A stretch of DNA of 64,000 bases from Roseovarius pelagicus (GCF_025639885.1 NZ_CP106738.1:3720001-3784000); one strand, 5' to 3'; positions 54,469-63,575 are shown, numbered from the stretch's first letter. A program made the numbers and translations. The notes: generated by a model from the letters alone, not told the origin.

Positions 54469-55154
54469 CAGGCGCCTGCCAGCGCCGGGATGCCGGTCAG
54501 ATCGGTCAGTATTTGGTCGGGCTTTGCTGGGAGGCGGTCCACGGGTTCAGACGCGCGATTGACCCACGCAGTTGTGAACCCGTAGCTGGCAGCGCCCGCC
54601 GCGTCCCAGCCATTGGACGAGACAAAAAGAACCTCTTCGCGGGCGCAACCGAAACAGTTGCCGACCATATCATAAACCACGCTGGCAGGTTTGAAGATGC
54701 CCACGTCCTCGACCGAGAGTACATGGTCGAGCAGATCGCCCAGACCTGCCGATTTTACCGCGCCGTCCAGCATGTCGGGTGATCCGTTTGACAGAATTGC
54801 GGTGTTGAGACCGGCGCTCTTGAGTGCGCGCAGCATGGCAGGCACTTCGGCGTAGGCTTCCAACTCCCAATAGAGTTGCAGCAGCCGTTCGCGCAGGTCT
54901 GCATCGGCGTTCAGTCCTTCGGCCTCCAGCGACCAGTCCAGCCCATCCTGTGTGACCTGCCAGAAATCGGTGTGCTGGTTCGTGATCGCGCGCAGCCATG
55001 TGTACTGCAACTGTTTCAGCCGCCAGTTCTGCGCGATCCGGGGCCAGTGTGCAGCGAATGCCGCGCGTCCCGGCTCTGCGGCGGCGATCCGCGCGGCTGC
55101 GGCGACATCAAAGAGCGTGCCATAGGCATCGAAAATACAGGTGGTAATAGGCAT
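54468..55154 (-). CDS. Haloacid dehalogenase type II (HAD superfamily)
   Basis: This is a 228-residue enzyme from ATG 55154. Motif I is CIFDAYGTLFDVAA (nucleophile Asp), motif II is AILSNGSPDML, the motif III Lys is in GIFKPASVVYDMV, and VSSNGWDAAGAASYG is the final motif. The FDAYGTL form and the SNGxxDM sequence are those of L-2-haloacid dehalogenases. Dehalogenation is therefore the likely chemistry, but physiological use is not shown. It is the first gene of the six-gene operon. The open frame upstream of 55154 overlaps the divergent promoter region. Confidence 0.9.
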   Translation of the reverse strand: MPITTCIFDAYGTLFDVAAAARIAAAEPGRAAFAAHWPRIAQNWRLKQLQYTWLRAITNQHTDFWQVTQDGLDWSLEAEGLNADADLRERLLQLYWELEAYAEVPAMLRALKSAGLNTAILSNGSPDMLDGAVKSAGLGDLLDHVLSVEDVGIFKPASVVYDMVGNCFGCAREEVLFVSSNGWDAAGAASYGFTTAWVNRASEPVDRLPAKPDQILTDLTGIPALAGA

Positions 55155-55395
55155 AAGATCCTCCGGGAGATTAGCGGCAGACTGGCATGGATGGGGCAGG
55201 GGGGGAAGGGTGATCTGGATGTGAAAACGCGCTAGAGGCAGGTCCGCCGGGCCGTTTGTTTGCAAACCGGGCAGGCGGGCGTTAGCGTCCATGGCGAATC
55301 GCAATCGAGTACCTGCGCGCGGCGCGGCCTCGACAAACCCTGACAACCCGCCGCCCAGTGCGCCGGGTAAAATCCCCCCAAAGACTGGAGACACT

Positions 55396-55824
55396 ATGAC
55401 CGAAGTTAAATCGGGCGACACCGTCCATATTCATTACACTGGCACGCTTGAGGATGGGTCTGTCTTTGACAGTAGCGACGGGCGTGATCCGCTGAAATTC
55501 ACTGTCGGATCGGGCCAGATCATTCCCGGTCTCGATACAGCGTTGCCGGGCATGACCCTTGGCGATAAGAAGGTCGTCGAAGTGGCGGCGGACGATGCGT
55601 ATGGCCAACCCGACCCGGCTGCCCTGCAACAAGTGCCGCGCGAAGGTATCCCGGCAGATATCCCACTTGATCTTGGGACGCAGTTGCAGGTCCAAACTCC
55701 CGACGGGCAGGCGATGCCGGTGACCGTTGTCGAAGTGACAGACGACACTGTAACGCTGGATGCCAACCATTTCCTTGCAGGCAAGGATCTGACATTCGCG
55801 ATCGAGCTCGTTGCGATTGGCTGA
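55396..55824 (+). CDS. FKBP-type peptidyl-prolyl cis-trans isomerase (SlyD-like)
   Basis: This is a 142-residue protein from ATG 55396, preceded by GGAG. HIHYTGTLEDGSVFDSSDGR is the FKBP core, and VGSGQIIPGLDTALPGMTLG follows. The insert-in-flap region after DDAYGQPDPAALQQ and before NHFLAGKDLTFAIELV is that of SlyD/FkpB. There is no His-rich tail. It should speed proline isomerisation and act as a mild chaperone. A strong hairpin follows the stop. Confidence 0.9.
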   Translation: MTEVKSGDTVHIHYTGTLEDGSVFDSSDGRDPLKFTVGSGQIIPGLDTALPGMTLGDKKVVEVAADDAYGQPDPAALQQVPREGIPADIPLDLGTQLQVQTPDGQAMPVTVVEVTDDTVTLDANHFLAGKDLTFAIELVAIG

Positions 55825-55834
55825 CCCGTGATGG

Positions 55835-55861
55835 GTAAGGTGGGTTTCAAACCCACCTTAC
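55835..55861. terminator. Bidirectional terminator hairpin
   Basis: GTAAGGTGGGTTT (55835-55847) and AAACCCACCTTAC (55849-55861) are exact reverse complements. With a minimal loop opened at the centre the stem is about 11 bp. It lies between the FKBP stop and the stop of the convergent reductase, and carries T and A runs suited to either direction. Confidence 0.8.
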
Positions 55862-55862
55862 G

Positions 55863-56849
55863 TCAAATTTCCAACAGAACCGCGCCCGCACGGCCGGGCG
55901 TCATCACCGCGTCCTGGGCGATGGCACATTCGGCCAGCGGGTAGGTGCGCGCGATCTCGGGACGCAACGAACCTGCAATTAGCGCTGCGTGCAGTCGGCT
56001 GATTGCGGCTGTGCGGGCTGCTGCCCCCAGAATGTAAATTAACACGATATCGAGGGTGAGCGCCTTGAAGAGGTATGGCCCGAACGGCAATGTCGGCGCC
56101 ATATCGGCCCCCGATCCATAGGCGCAGATCGTGCCGGATGGTCGCATCACCTCGGGGAGCATCGCCGCGTTCTGGCCGAATTCAACCTCGACCGCGCGAT
56201 CAACGCCCTCACCGTTCGTCGCTGCGAGAATTTGCGCGGTCAGATCCGGATCGGTGTAATCCAGACAGACATCCGCGCCTGCCTGTGCTGCGCGTTCCAG
56301 CCCCGGACCCCGGGCGGTGGCAATGACCCGTGCGCCGCCCCATTTCGCCAGTTGCACCGCGTTGTGACCGACAGCCCCGGCGCCACCGCTGATCAGCAGG
56401 GTTTGTCCCGCTACGTCGCCACCGCCAAAGACCGTATGCGCGGCTGTAAGTCCCGGAATGCCCAATGTCGCGCCGATGGCGAGGTCGACGCCCTCGGGCA
56501 GTGGCACGGTCTGAGCCTCTGGCAGGCAGATCGTCTCTGCAGCAGTGCCGAAGGGACGCTGCCACTGGCCGTTCCATATCCACACGCGTTGGCCGATCCG
56601 TGACGTGTCGACGCCATCGCCCACGGCGTCAATCTCGCCCGAACCATCGGAATGAGGGATGATGCGATCAAATGCCGGTTTGGTTACACCGGGACGCGCG
56701 CCCGCGCGAGCCTTGGCATCGGATGGGTTCACACCGGAATGGCTGAGCCGCACGCGCACTTCACCGGGGCCGGGAAGGGGCAGGTCTACGTCACCAAGTT
56801 CAAGTACATCAGCCGCAGGGCCGAATCGATCATAAGATATAGCACGCAT
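55863..56849 (-). CDS. NADPH:quinone reductase-like oxidoreductase
   Basis: This is a 328-residue MDR enzyme without zinc ligands. The N-terminus is MRAISYDRFGPAADVLELGD. LSHSGVNPSDAKARAG is the quinone-reductase signature, and LLISGGAGAVGHNAVQLAKWG is the NADPH loop (GxGxxG variant). DRAVEVEFGQNAAMLPEVMR belongs to the substrate lobe. It probably reduces a quinone or enone with NADPH. It is the leftmost of three leftward genes that follow irr. Confidence 0.9.
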   Translation of the reverse strand: MRAISYDRFGPAADVLELGDVDLPLPGPGEVRVRLSHSGVNPSDAKARAGARPGVTKPAFDRIIPHSDGSGEIDAVGDGVDTSRIGQRVWIWNGQWQRPFGTAAETICLPEAQTVPLPEGVDLAIGATLGIPGLTAAHTVFGGGDVAGQTLLISGGAGAVGHNAVQLAKWGGARVIATARGPGLERAAQAGADVCLDYTDPDLTAQILAATNGEGVDRAVEVEFGQNAAMLPEVMRPSGTICAYGSGADMAPTLPFGPYLFKALTLDIVLIYILGAAARTAAISRLHAALIAGSLRPEIARTYPLAECAIAQDAVMTPGRAGAVLLEI

Positions 56850-56894
56850 GTCGGAGCCTCGTGACGCAAGTGTGGCATTGGCCGAGTGTGGCTA

Positions 56895-57710
56895 TCAGAC
56901 AGAAGCAACACCGAACCCGGCGGGGCAGAACGCCAGAGTTTGGACCATCACGCGCCCATCGTCCAGCGTGATGACGCCCAATTCCGGGGCTTCATGGGCG
57001 GGGGCAAATGTATCCCATGTCCAGTCTGGGCGCGGCGGGGGTGCTTGATATAGCACTGACCGCAGGCCGCAATATGCCATACCCTGTATGCTGCCCGCGA
57101 CCGGCCGATGGATGTGGCCGAAGCACAGTTGCCGGACTGCAGGGGTCGCACGCAGAATACGCAGCAAAGTCTCGCCATTTTCCAACCGCATCGGATCGAG
57201 CATGGGCAGGCCCAGTGCCATCGGCGGGTGGTGCATGAATATAATGATCGGCCGACCGTCATCGGGCGCCGCCAGCCGCTCTCGCAGCCAGTCCAATCGT
57301 GTCTGACAAAGCACGCCTTTTCCAGAGCCTTCCATCAGGGTATCGAGGCACAGCAGCCGCGCCTGCGGCAGCGCAATTTCATATTGTACGAAATCCGGCA
57401 TGGCTGTTTCGGGCAGTGGCAGATGCGTGCGCAATAGTGCTCTGGAATCGTGATTTCCGGTCATGGGATGCCACGGCAGGCATAGCCGATCCAACGACTG
57501 TCGTAGGGTCGCGTAGTTTTTGGCTGAAGCCGTTTCGACCATATCACCTGAAATAACACATAGGCGGGCATCGCCGTAATGCGCGTTCACATAGTCAATT
57601 GCAGCGTCGAGCCGGGCGCGCGGATCATGGCCCAAGACGCGATCAGACGCATCAAAATGAAGATCGGAAAGCCAGACAATGCGCGACGTCGTTGCGGCGT
57701 CTGCGCTCAC
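56895..57710 (-). CDS. Metallophosphoesterase (CpdA-like phosphodiesterase)
   Basis: This is a 271-residue calcineurin-fold enzyme. Metal motifs occur in order: LSDLHFDAS, ISGDMVETAS, TGNHDSRAL, FMHHPPMAL and GHIHRPVAG. This set matches class III cyclic-nucleotide phosphodiesterases. Its ATG overlaps the stop of irr (ATGA-type, 4 nt), so the two are likely cotranscribed. Confidence 0.9.
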   Translation of the reverse strand: MSADAATTSRIVWLSDLHFDASDRVLGHDPRARLDAAIDYVNAHYGDARLCVISGDMVETASAKNYATLRQSLDRLCLPWHPMTGNHDSRALLRTHLPLPETAMPDFVQYEIALPQARLLCLDTLMEGSGKGVLCQTRLDWLRERLAAPDDGRPIIIFMHHPPMALGLPMLDPMRLENGETLLRILRATPAVRQLCFGHIHRPVAGSIQGMAYCGLRSVLYQAPPPRPDWTWDTFAPAHEAPELGVITLDDGRVMVQTLAFCPAGFGVASV

Positions 57711-58123
57711 TTGCGTCGCAGTCGGATCACCACATCGACTGATGCGATTTCGACACCTTCAGGGGCGTCGGGCAATCGGGTAATCTGTAACTGATCCGCA
57801 GGCGCGTCGCTCAGCCGGTTTTCGTCTTCCCAGAAGAAATGCGGATGGTCATGGGTGTTGGTGTCGAAATAGCTCTTGGTGCCGTCTACCATCACCTCTT
57901 GCAACAGTCCGGCACCACAGAAGGCGCGCAGCGTGTTATATACTGTGGCGAGTGAGACGCTCTCTCCCATGCGGCAGACATCGGAAAACAGGCTCTCTGC
58001 CGTAACGTGACGATGCTGGCCATCGCCAATCAGCAGTGCCGCCAGCGCCACACGTTGCCGCGTGGGCCGTAGCCCTGCATTGGTTAGCCAGTCTGATCCG
58101 CGTTCCAGCGCGCTGTGTAACAT
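57707..58123 (-). CDS. irr: Fur-family iron response regulator Irr
   Basis: This is a 138-residue regulator from ATG 58123. LRPTRQRVALAALLIGDGQH and VTAESLFSDVCRMGESVSLA give the winged HTH (SLATVYNTLRAFCGAGLLQEV). The HDHPHFFWEDE stretch replaces the usual Fur HHHxH site, as in Irr of Rhizobiales and Rhodobacterales. Irr senses haem status and controls iron genes. It is divergent from fabA with 183 bp between, a neighbourhood also known to me from other Rhodobacterales. The frame continues upstream to 58219, without a good start. Confidence 0.9.
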   Translation of the reverse strand: MLHSALERGSDWLTNAGLRPTRQRVALAALLIGDGQHRHVTAESLFSDVCRMGESVSLATVYNTLRAFCGAGLLQEVMVDGTKSYFDTNTHDHPHFFWEDENRLSDAPADQLQITRLPDAPEGVEIASVDVVIRLRRK

Positions 58124-58306
58124 CTGAGCCTGCGTTCTTCTTACTGGGGCAATATAGGATGCGGGGCGGGGAGATTTCAAATAAAATCCGCGTTTTGGCC
58201 TGCCTGTTTCAGCAGGCAAGGTAGGTGAGGCGGGCTTGCATGCGCGCGCCCTCGGGTGCTAGACGAGACGCAGAGACCAGCGACCAATCAAGAGGGAGCC
58301 GTGCGA

Positions 58307-58816
58307 ATGGCCGACTATCCGAGCAGCTTCGGAAAAGACGATTTGTTGAAATGCGCACGGGGCGAGCTTTTTGGTCCCGGAAATGCGCAATTACCTGAGC
58401 CACCGATGCTGATGATGGACCGGATTACCGACATCTCGGCGGATGGCGGGGCACACGGCAAGGGGCACGTGCTGGCCGAATTCGATATATCGCCAGACTT
58501 ATGGTTCTTTGACTGCCATTTTCCCGGCAATCCGATCATGCCGGGTTGTCTGGGCCTTGATGGACTGTGGCAACTGACCGGGTTCAACCTTGGCTGGCGC
58601 GGCTGGCAGGGGCGCGGTTATGCGTTGGGCGTGGGCGAGGTGAAGCTGACCGGAATGGTACGACCTGACCGCAAGATGCTGACCTATAAAATTGATTTCA
58701 CCAAGGCGATCCAGACCCGACGCCTGACCATGGGCGTGGCCGATGGCATCGTCGAGGCCGATGGTGAAGTGATCTACATGGTCAAGGATATGAAAGTCGC
58801 GCTGAGCGAGAGCTGA
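58307..58816 (+). CDS. fabA: 3-Hydroxydecanoyl-ACP dehydratase/isomerase
   Basis: FabA makes trans-2- and cis-3-decenoyl-ACP, the branch to unsaturated fatty acids. The 169 residues include the hot-dog catalytic pair: His in [16 protein letters not shown] and Asp in [17 protein letters not shown] 58307 follows AGAGGGAG. Its usual partner fabB lies about 1.6 kb downstream, separated from it by arsR and acr3. A short stem-loop (TGCCTG/CAGGCA, 58201-58218) is in the 5' region. Confidence 0.95.
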   Translation: MADYPSSFGKDDLLKCARGELFGPGNAQLPEPPMLMMDRITDISADGGAHGKGHVLAEFDISPDLWFFDCHFPGNPIMPGCLGLDGLWQLTGFNLGWRGWQGRGYALGVGEVKLTGMVRPDRKMLTYKIDFTKAIQTRRLTMGVADGIVEADGEVIYMVKDMKVALSES

Positions 58817-58889
58817 GCAGATATTTCCACGCCAGCCCGCTCTGCACGACCTGTGTCGCCAGCAGGGCGGGTGCCATCATAATTGATGC

Positions 58890-58932
58890 TTGACGAAAAC
58901 TCGTTATATCCATAATTCGTGATATATGGATA
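58890..58932 (+). promoter_or_regulatory. arsR promoter and putative ArsR operator
   Basis: TTGACG (58890-58895) and TAATTC (58913-58918) are separated by 17 bp and resemble a sigma-70 promoter. TATCCATA (58907-58914) and TATGGATA (58925-58932) form an 8-bp inverted repeat with a 10-bp spacer, covering the -10 region and the arsR start codon. This is where an autorepressing ArsR would bind. Confidence 0.6.
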
Positions 58933-59258
58933 AAGATGAAACCCTCACTGCTTTCGCAGCCCTTAGTCAATCGACCCGTCTGGACGTGTTCCGCCTGCTG
59001 ATCAAGGCTGGTGGGGCCGGTATGTCGGCGGGAGAGATCGGCGAAACCCTGAATGTGCGACAGAATACGATGTCGGCAAACTTGGCGATCCTCCTGCGCG
59101 CGGGCCTGATCCGCAAGACCCGAGAGGGCCGCAGCATTCGTTATTTCGCCGACATGAACGGACTGCGCGGATTGCTCGCTTTTTTGATGCAGGACTGCTG
59201 TGGCGGGCGACCCGATCTGTGCCAACCGGTCATTCAGGAACTGGCCTGTGACTGTTAA
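58926..59258 (+). CDS. arsR: ArsR-family repressor
   Basis: This is a 110-residue winged-HTH repressor (LSQSTRLDVFRLLIKAG; MSAGEIGETLNVRQNTMSAN; KTREGRSIRYFADM). A Cys pair in LMQDCCGGRPDLCQP and a C-terminal CDC could bind arsenite, as in non-canonical ArsR proteins. No Shine-Dalgarno sequence precedes ATG 58926. The predicted transcript start almost coincides with it, so translation may be leaderless. It is followed by acr3, 45 nt later. Confidence 0.9.
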   Translation: MDKDETLTAFAALSQSTRLDVFRLLIKAGGAGMSAGEIGETLNVRQNTMSANLAILLRAGLIRKTREGRSIRYFADMNGLRGLLAFLMQDCCGGRPDLCQPVIQELACDC

Positions 59259-59303
59259 AACAGCAATTTTTTGCCCTTCGGGCGACAACACTGAAAGAAC
59301 GAT

Positions 59304-60359
59304 ATGACTGATACATCGCTCCCTGCTGCGGCGGGATTGGGAACCTTTGAACGTTGGTTGTCTGTTTGGGTGGCACTCGCCATCGGTGCCGGGCTGTTGC
59401 TGGGCAACCTCATTCCCGGTGTTTTTGGTGCGCTCGCATCTCTAGAGGTGGCATCGGTCAACCTGCCGGTGGCTGTGCTGATCTGGGCGATGGTCTACCC
59501 AATGATGGTCGGCGTCGATTTCGGGGCGCTGCGTCAGGTCGGGGACAGACCCAAGGGGCTGGTCGTGACGCTGGTGGTCAACTGGTTGATCAAACCTTTT
59601 ACCATGGCGGCGCTGGGTGTTTTGTTTTTCGAGTATGTGTTCGCCGGAATGATTCCACCGGACGATGCGCAGGCCTATTTGGCGGGTGTCATCCTGCTGG
59701 GGGCTGCGCCCTGTACGGCGATGGTCTTTGTCTGGTCGAATCTGACGCGCGGTGATGCGACCTATACGCTGGTGCAGGTCAGCGTAAATGATGTGATCAT
59801 GGTCTTTGCCTTTGCGCCGATTGTGGCGTTTTTGCTGGGCGTGACAGATATCGTCGTGCCTTGGGACACGTTGCTGCTGTCGGTGGGCCTCTATGTGATG
59901 TTGCCGCTGCTTGCCGGATATGTAACGCGCAAGCGTCTGGTCGCACAGGATGGCGAGCGGGCTGTGGATGCGTTCAAATCCCGTGTGCAGCCGTTTTCGA
60001 TCATTGGATTGCTGGTGACCGTGGTTTTGCTCTTTGGTTTTCAGGGCGAGGTGATTCTGGATCGTCCGCTGGTCATCGTGCTGATTGCTGTTCCGCTGCT
60101 GATCCAGTCCTATGGTATCTTCTTTGTCGCCTACGGCGCGGCGCGGGCGTGGGGCATTCCGTTCAATGTTGCGGCCCCCTGCGCCCTGATCGGCACATCC
60201 AATTTCTTTGAATTGGCCGTTGCTGTGGCAATCAGCCTGTTCGGGCTGGGTTCAGGCGCGGCGCTGGCGACCGTTGTGGGCGTTCTGGTGGAGGTGCCGG
60301 TGATGCTGTCGCTGGTTGCCTTTGCCAACAGGACGAAACACTGGTTTCCGGCAGGTTAG
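59304..60359 (+). CDS. arsB: ACR3-type arsenite efflux transporter
   Basis: This is a 351-residue membrane protein with about ten segments. Family motifs are [25 protein letters not shown] and [20 protein letters not shown], the last with the Cys essential in ACR3 antiporters. [20 protein letters not shown] is the conserved late segment. It exports As(III) using the proton gradient. arsR is upstream. No arsC or arsH is present. The arsB symbol is often used for ACR3, although the protein is unrelated to E. coli ArsB. Confidence 0.94.
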   Translation: MTDTSLPAAAGLGTFERWLSVWVALAIGAGLLLGNLIPGVFGALASLEVASVNLPVAVLIWAMVYPMMVGVDFGALRQVGDRPKGLVVTLVVNWLIKPFTMAALGVLFFEYVFAGMIPPDDAQAYLAGVILLGAAPCTAMVFVWSNLTRGDATYTLVQVSVNDVIMVFAFAPIVAFLLGVTDIVVPWDTLLLSVGLYVMLPLLAGYVTRKRLVAQDGERAVDAFKSRVQPFSIIGLLVTVVLLFGFQGEVILDRPLVIVLIAVPLLIQSYGIFFVAYGAARAWGIPFNVAAPCALIGTSNFFELAVAVAISLFGLGSGAALATVVGVLVEVPVMLSLVAFANRTKHWFPAG

Positions 60360-60452
60360 GGCAGAGATTGACGCCCACGTTTGTCCTAACTGCTTGCTCC
60401 TTTCCCCTTGCCTGTCTTACACAAGACTTTGAACCGCCAAGGGAGATTGCCT

Positions 60453-61682
60453 ATGCGTCGCGTCGTCGTGACAGGGATCGGGATCGTATCGTCGATCGGG
60501 AACAACGCTGACGAGGTTCTCACCTCGTTACGGGATGGCCGATCGGGCATCACGGCAAATGAGTCGATGAAAGAACACGGCTTTCGCAGTCAGATCGCGG
60601 GGGCCGTAGATCTGGATGTGGCCGATCATGTGGACAAACGCACGCTGCGCTTTATGGGGCCGGGCAGCGCCTATGCGCATATCGCTATGGGACAGGCGAT
60701 TGCCGATGCCGGACTCGAAGAGGCGGATATCGTCAATCCTATGACGGGTCTGATCGCCGGATCGGGCGGGCCATCGACCAGCGCAATGTTGCAGGCGCAT
60801 CAAACCGTGTTGAAAACCGGCGCGACCAAGCGGATCGGCCCCTTTGCGGTCCCAAAGTGCATGTCCTCGACCGTAAGCGCCAATCTGGCAACCGCGTATC
60901 AGATCAAGGGGATGAATTTCTCGATAACCTCCGCCTGTTCGACGTCGCTGCATTGCATCGGCATGGCGGCGCAACAGATTGCACTGGGTCATCAGGATGT
61001 GATGTTCGGCGGCGGCGGAGAAGAGTTGGACTGGACGCTGTCGTGTCTCTTTGACGCGATGGGAGCGATGTCCAGCAAGTATAATGACACGCCCGAGAAA
61101 GCCTCTCGCGCGTTTGATGCGGGCCGCGATGGTTTCGTGATCTCTGGCGGCGGTGCGATCGTCGTGCTGGAGAGCCTTGAGCGCGCGCAGGCGCGCGGGG
61201 CCAAGATTTATGCCGAGGTCACCGGGTTCTCGGCCACATCGGATGGTGCAGATATGGTTGCGCCCTCAGGTGAGGGTGGCGAGCGAGCGATGCGGGGGGC
61301 ACTGCGCACGCTGCCCGACGGTCGATCCGTCAGCTATATCAACGCGCATGGCACCTCGACGCCTGTTGGTGATGTCGGCGAAGTTGAGGCCGTGCGCCGC
61401 GTGTTCGGACAGGGCACGACACCGCCGATCAGCTCGACCAAGTCAATGACCGGACACAGTCAAGGGGCGACCGGGGCGCAGGAAGCGATCTATTGCCTGC
61501 TCGCGCTGCAGCATGATTTCATCATTCCATCGATCAATGTTGACACACTTGATCCCGCACTTGATCCGGCTGAAATCGCAACGGCGCGGGTGGACAATGC
61601 CGAGCTAGATACGGTGATGACCAATTCCTTTGGCTTTGGCGGCACCAACGGATCAATGCTGCTGAGCAAGTTTCAAGGATGA
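60453..61682 (+). CDS. fabB: 3-Oxoacyl-ACP synthase I
   Basis: FabB elongates unsaturated acyl-ACP. ATG 60453 follows AAGGGAGA and gives 409 residues. The catalytic triad is Cys 162 in TSACSTSLHC, His in YINAHGTSTPVGD, and His in MTGHSQGATGAQE. FGFGGTNGSMLL is the C-terminal loop. It overlaps fabI by four bases. Confidence 0.95.
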   Translation: MRRVVVTGIGIVSSIGNNADEVLTSLRDGRSGITANESMKEHGFRSQIAGAVDLDVADHVDKRTLRFMGPGSAYAHIAMGQAIADAGLEEADIVNPMTGLIAGSGGPSTSAMLQAHQTVLKTGATKRIGPFAVPKCMSSTVSANLATAYQIKGMNFSITSACSTSLHCIGMAAQQIALGHQDVMFGGGGEELDWTLSCLFDAMGAMSSKYNDTPEKASRAFDAGRDGFVISGGGAIVVLESLERAQARGAKIYAEVTGFSATSDGADMVAPSGEGGERAMRGALRTLPDGRSVSYINAHGTSTPVGDVGEVEAVRRVFGQGTTPPISSTKSMTGHSQGATGAQEAIYCLLALQHDFIIPSINVDTLDPALDPAEIATARVDNAELDTVMTNSFGFGGTNGSMLLSKFQG

Positions 61683-62479
61683 GCGGCATGGGAAACTCGA
61701 TGTGCGGTAAACGTGGGCTGGTCATGGGGGTTGCCAATGACCGCTCCATCGCGTGGGGCATCGCCAAGGCAATGCACGAAGCGGGGGCCGAACTGGCGTT
61801 CAGCTATCAGGGGGATGCGTTCGGCAAGCGCGTGGCCCCCTTGGCCGAATCTGTCGGATCGGATTTCCTGGTGGATGTCGATGTAACCGACGATGCTTCG
61901 CTGGATGCGGCCTTTGACGGGCTGGCGCAACGCTGGCCAACGATTGATTTCGTGGTTCACGCCATCGCGTTCTCGGACAAGTCGGAGCTAACGGGCAGAT
62001 TTCTGAACACCAGCCGGGCCAATTTCAAACACTCGATGGATATATCGTGCTATTCGTTCATCGAAGTGGCGCGACGTGCGCATCCGCTGATGTGTGAAAA
62101 TGGCGGCACGCTACTGACGCTGACCTATCAGGGCAGCAACCGGGTTGTGCCGAACTACAATGTCATGGGCGTGGCCAAGGCTGCATTGGAGAGCGCGACG
62201 CGCTATCTGGCCAATGACCTGGGCCCGGACGGTATTCGGGTGAACGCGATCAGCCCCGGACCGATGAAGACCCTTGCCGGTGCGGCGATCGGTGGCGCGC
62301 GCAAGACCTACAAACACACGGATATGAACGCACCGCTGCGTGCCAACGCAACATTAGAGGCGGTGGGCGGCACTGCGGTCTATCTGGCATCTGACGCCGG
62401 GGCCTGCACCACGGGAGAAGTGATCCGGGTCGATGGCGGGTTTCATGTTCTTGGGATGCCGCAGGCCGATAATCTTTGA
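61679..62479 (+). CDS. fabI: Enoyl-ACP reductase (NADH)
   Basis: FabI does the last reduction of each elongation round. The 266 residues carry the cofactor loop GVANDRSIAWGIAKAMHEAG and HAIAFSDKSEL. The catalytic Tyr-x6-Lys is in NYNVMGVAKAALESATRY. PGPMKTLAGAAIGG is the substrate loop. The ATG overlaps the fabB stop. Paired inverted repeats follow. Confidence 0.95.
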   Translation: MSGMGNSMCGKRGLVMGVANDRSIAWGIAKAMHEAGAELAFSYQGDAFGKRVAPLAESVGSDFLVDVDVTDDASLDAAFDGLAQRWPTIDFVVHAIAFSDKSELTGRFLNTSRANFKHSMDISCYSFIEVARRAHPLMCENGGTLLTLTYQGSNRVVPNYNVMGVAKAALESATRYLANDLGPDGIRVNAISPGPMKTLAGAAIGGARKTYKHTDMNAPLRANATLEAVGGTAVYLASDAGACTTGEVIRVDGGFHVLGMPQADNL

Positions 62480-62497
62480 TCACTGCCAGTTTTTTTC

Positions 62498-62573
62498 TGC
62501 GAAAAACTATGCCTGCTTCTTTTTAGGAAAGCGTTCTACCGACCGCGCAAGAGTATTTTCGCAAAAAAGAAGC
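62498..62573. terminator. Two interlocking inverted repeats between convergent genes
   Basis: TGCGAAAA (62498-62505) pairs with TTTTCGCA (62556-62563), and GCTTCTTTTT (62515-62524) pairs with AAAAAGAAGC (62564-62573). The two pairings cross, so they exclude each other or make a pseudoknot. T-runs on one side and A-runs on the other fit a shared terminator for fabI and the leftward gene at 62583. Confidence 0.45.
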
Positions 62574-62582
62574 TGCGGGTAT

Positions 62583-63464
62583 TCAGAACCACTGGCCGGG
62601 TTCCATCAAACCAAGGTCGAGAAGCTGGCGCGAATGCCACTCGAATTGCGTCGAGTTGTGCCATTTGAACGTCTGGATATCAAACGTTGAACCGGGATTG
62701 CGCTTTAGCGCCTTGGCCGTGCGGAATGACACGATCGCTGCGGTCAGATTATTGTGCCAGGGGCAGGCGTAGGTGTTATATTCTTCGTCGTTGAAAGTGT
62801 GGTCGTCGCGCAGTGTCAGCCCCTGTTTGGCACGGAAGAGAGCGATGCGGTCGATTTTACGGCGCGGCGCCGGGATGTGTTCTTCATAGCGCCAGCGCAA
62901 CCCGCCAAAGAAGTCCAACTGTCGTTCCTTAGGGTGGTTGTGGTTGGCGGGATCGAGCCGGGCGAGAGCGTAGTAACCGGATTTATCCATATGCGCGTCT
63001 TCTAACGAGACGGCAATTGGATGACTGTCCAGATCGCCCGCGTAAAGGTCGATCACATAGGTCAGCATCGCGTCGCGACGTTCTTCGGTGTGATAGGCCA
63101 GCATCTCGCTGACGGTGCGGGTCTCGCAGAATGGGTAAAAGAGATATTCGGCGTTGTAGCAATAATATAGCCACTCTCCCGGTGCCATCGCGATAACGGC
63201 GTTGATCGCGTTTATTGCGTTATCTCCACGGCTGAGATCAAAATCGACACGCAATGTCTGGTCTGCCACATCCTCGGGCAGCGTAAACGAGGGCGGTACA
63301 AATACGATCAATGCGCGAAACCCTGCATCGAGATGATGGCGCAGTGTCGTGTCGATCTCGACGTCGTCCTCGACAAAGATCAGTGCGATCGGGCCTTTGG
63401 CCAGTGCTGGCTTCCCTCGGGTGGTGAAATCGTCAAGTCCGGTGAACTGCACGTCAGGCCTCAT
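62583..63464 (-). CDS. Glycosyltransferase-like protein of unknown specificity
   Basis: From ATG 63464 the product has 293 residues. IALIFVEDDVEIDTTLRHHL and GFRALIVFVPPSFTLPEDV look like the first strands of a GT2-like Rossmann domain, but a clear DxD is not certain. NHPKERQLDFFGGLRWRYEE and RIALFRAKQGLTLRDDHTFN are conserved in hypothetical relatives that I recall near miaB in Rhodobacterales. No signal or membrane segment is present. The acceptor is unknown. The assignment is tentative. Confidence 0.6.
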   Translation of the reverse strand: MRPDVQFTGLDDFTTRGKPALAKGPIALIFVEDDVEIDTTLRHHLDAGFRALIVFVPPSFTLPEDVADQTLRVDFDLSRGDNAINAINAVIAMAPGEWLYYCYNAEYLFYPFCETRTVSEMLAYHTEERRDAMLTYVIDLYAGDLDSHPIAVSLEDAHMDKSGYYALARLDPANHNHPKERQLDFFGGLRWRYEEHIPAPRRKIDRIALFRAKQGLTLRDDHTFNDEEYNTYACPWHNNLTAAIVSFRTAKALKRNPGSTFDIQTFKWHNSTQFEWHSRQLLDLGLMEPGQWF

Positions 63465-63575
63465 GTGATTTTGCGTCAAACTCGGGTAAATTGCAGCGCA
63501 TTGCAAGAACCCCCTGCCTTGGTATAGGCAGGCGCACGTCCGCCAACCGCAAACCGCTAGTCAGAGGCGCAGCCT

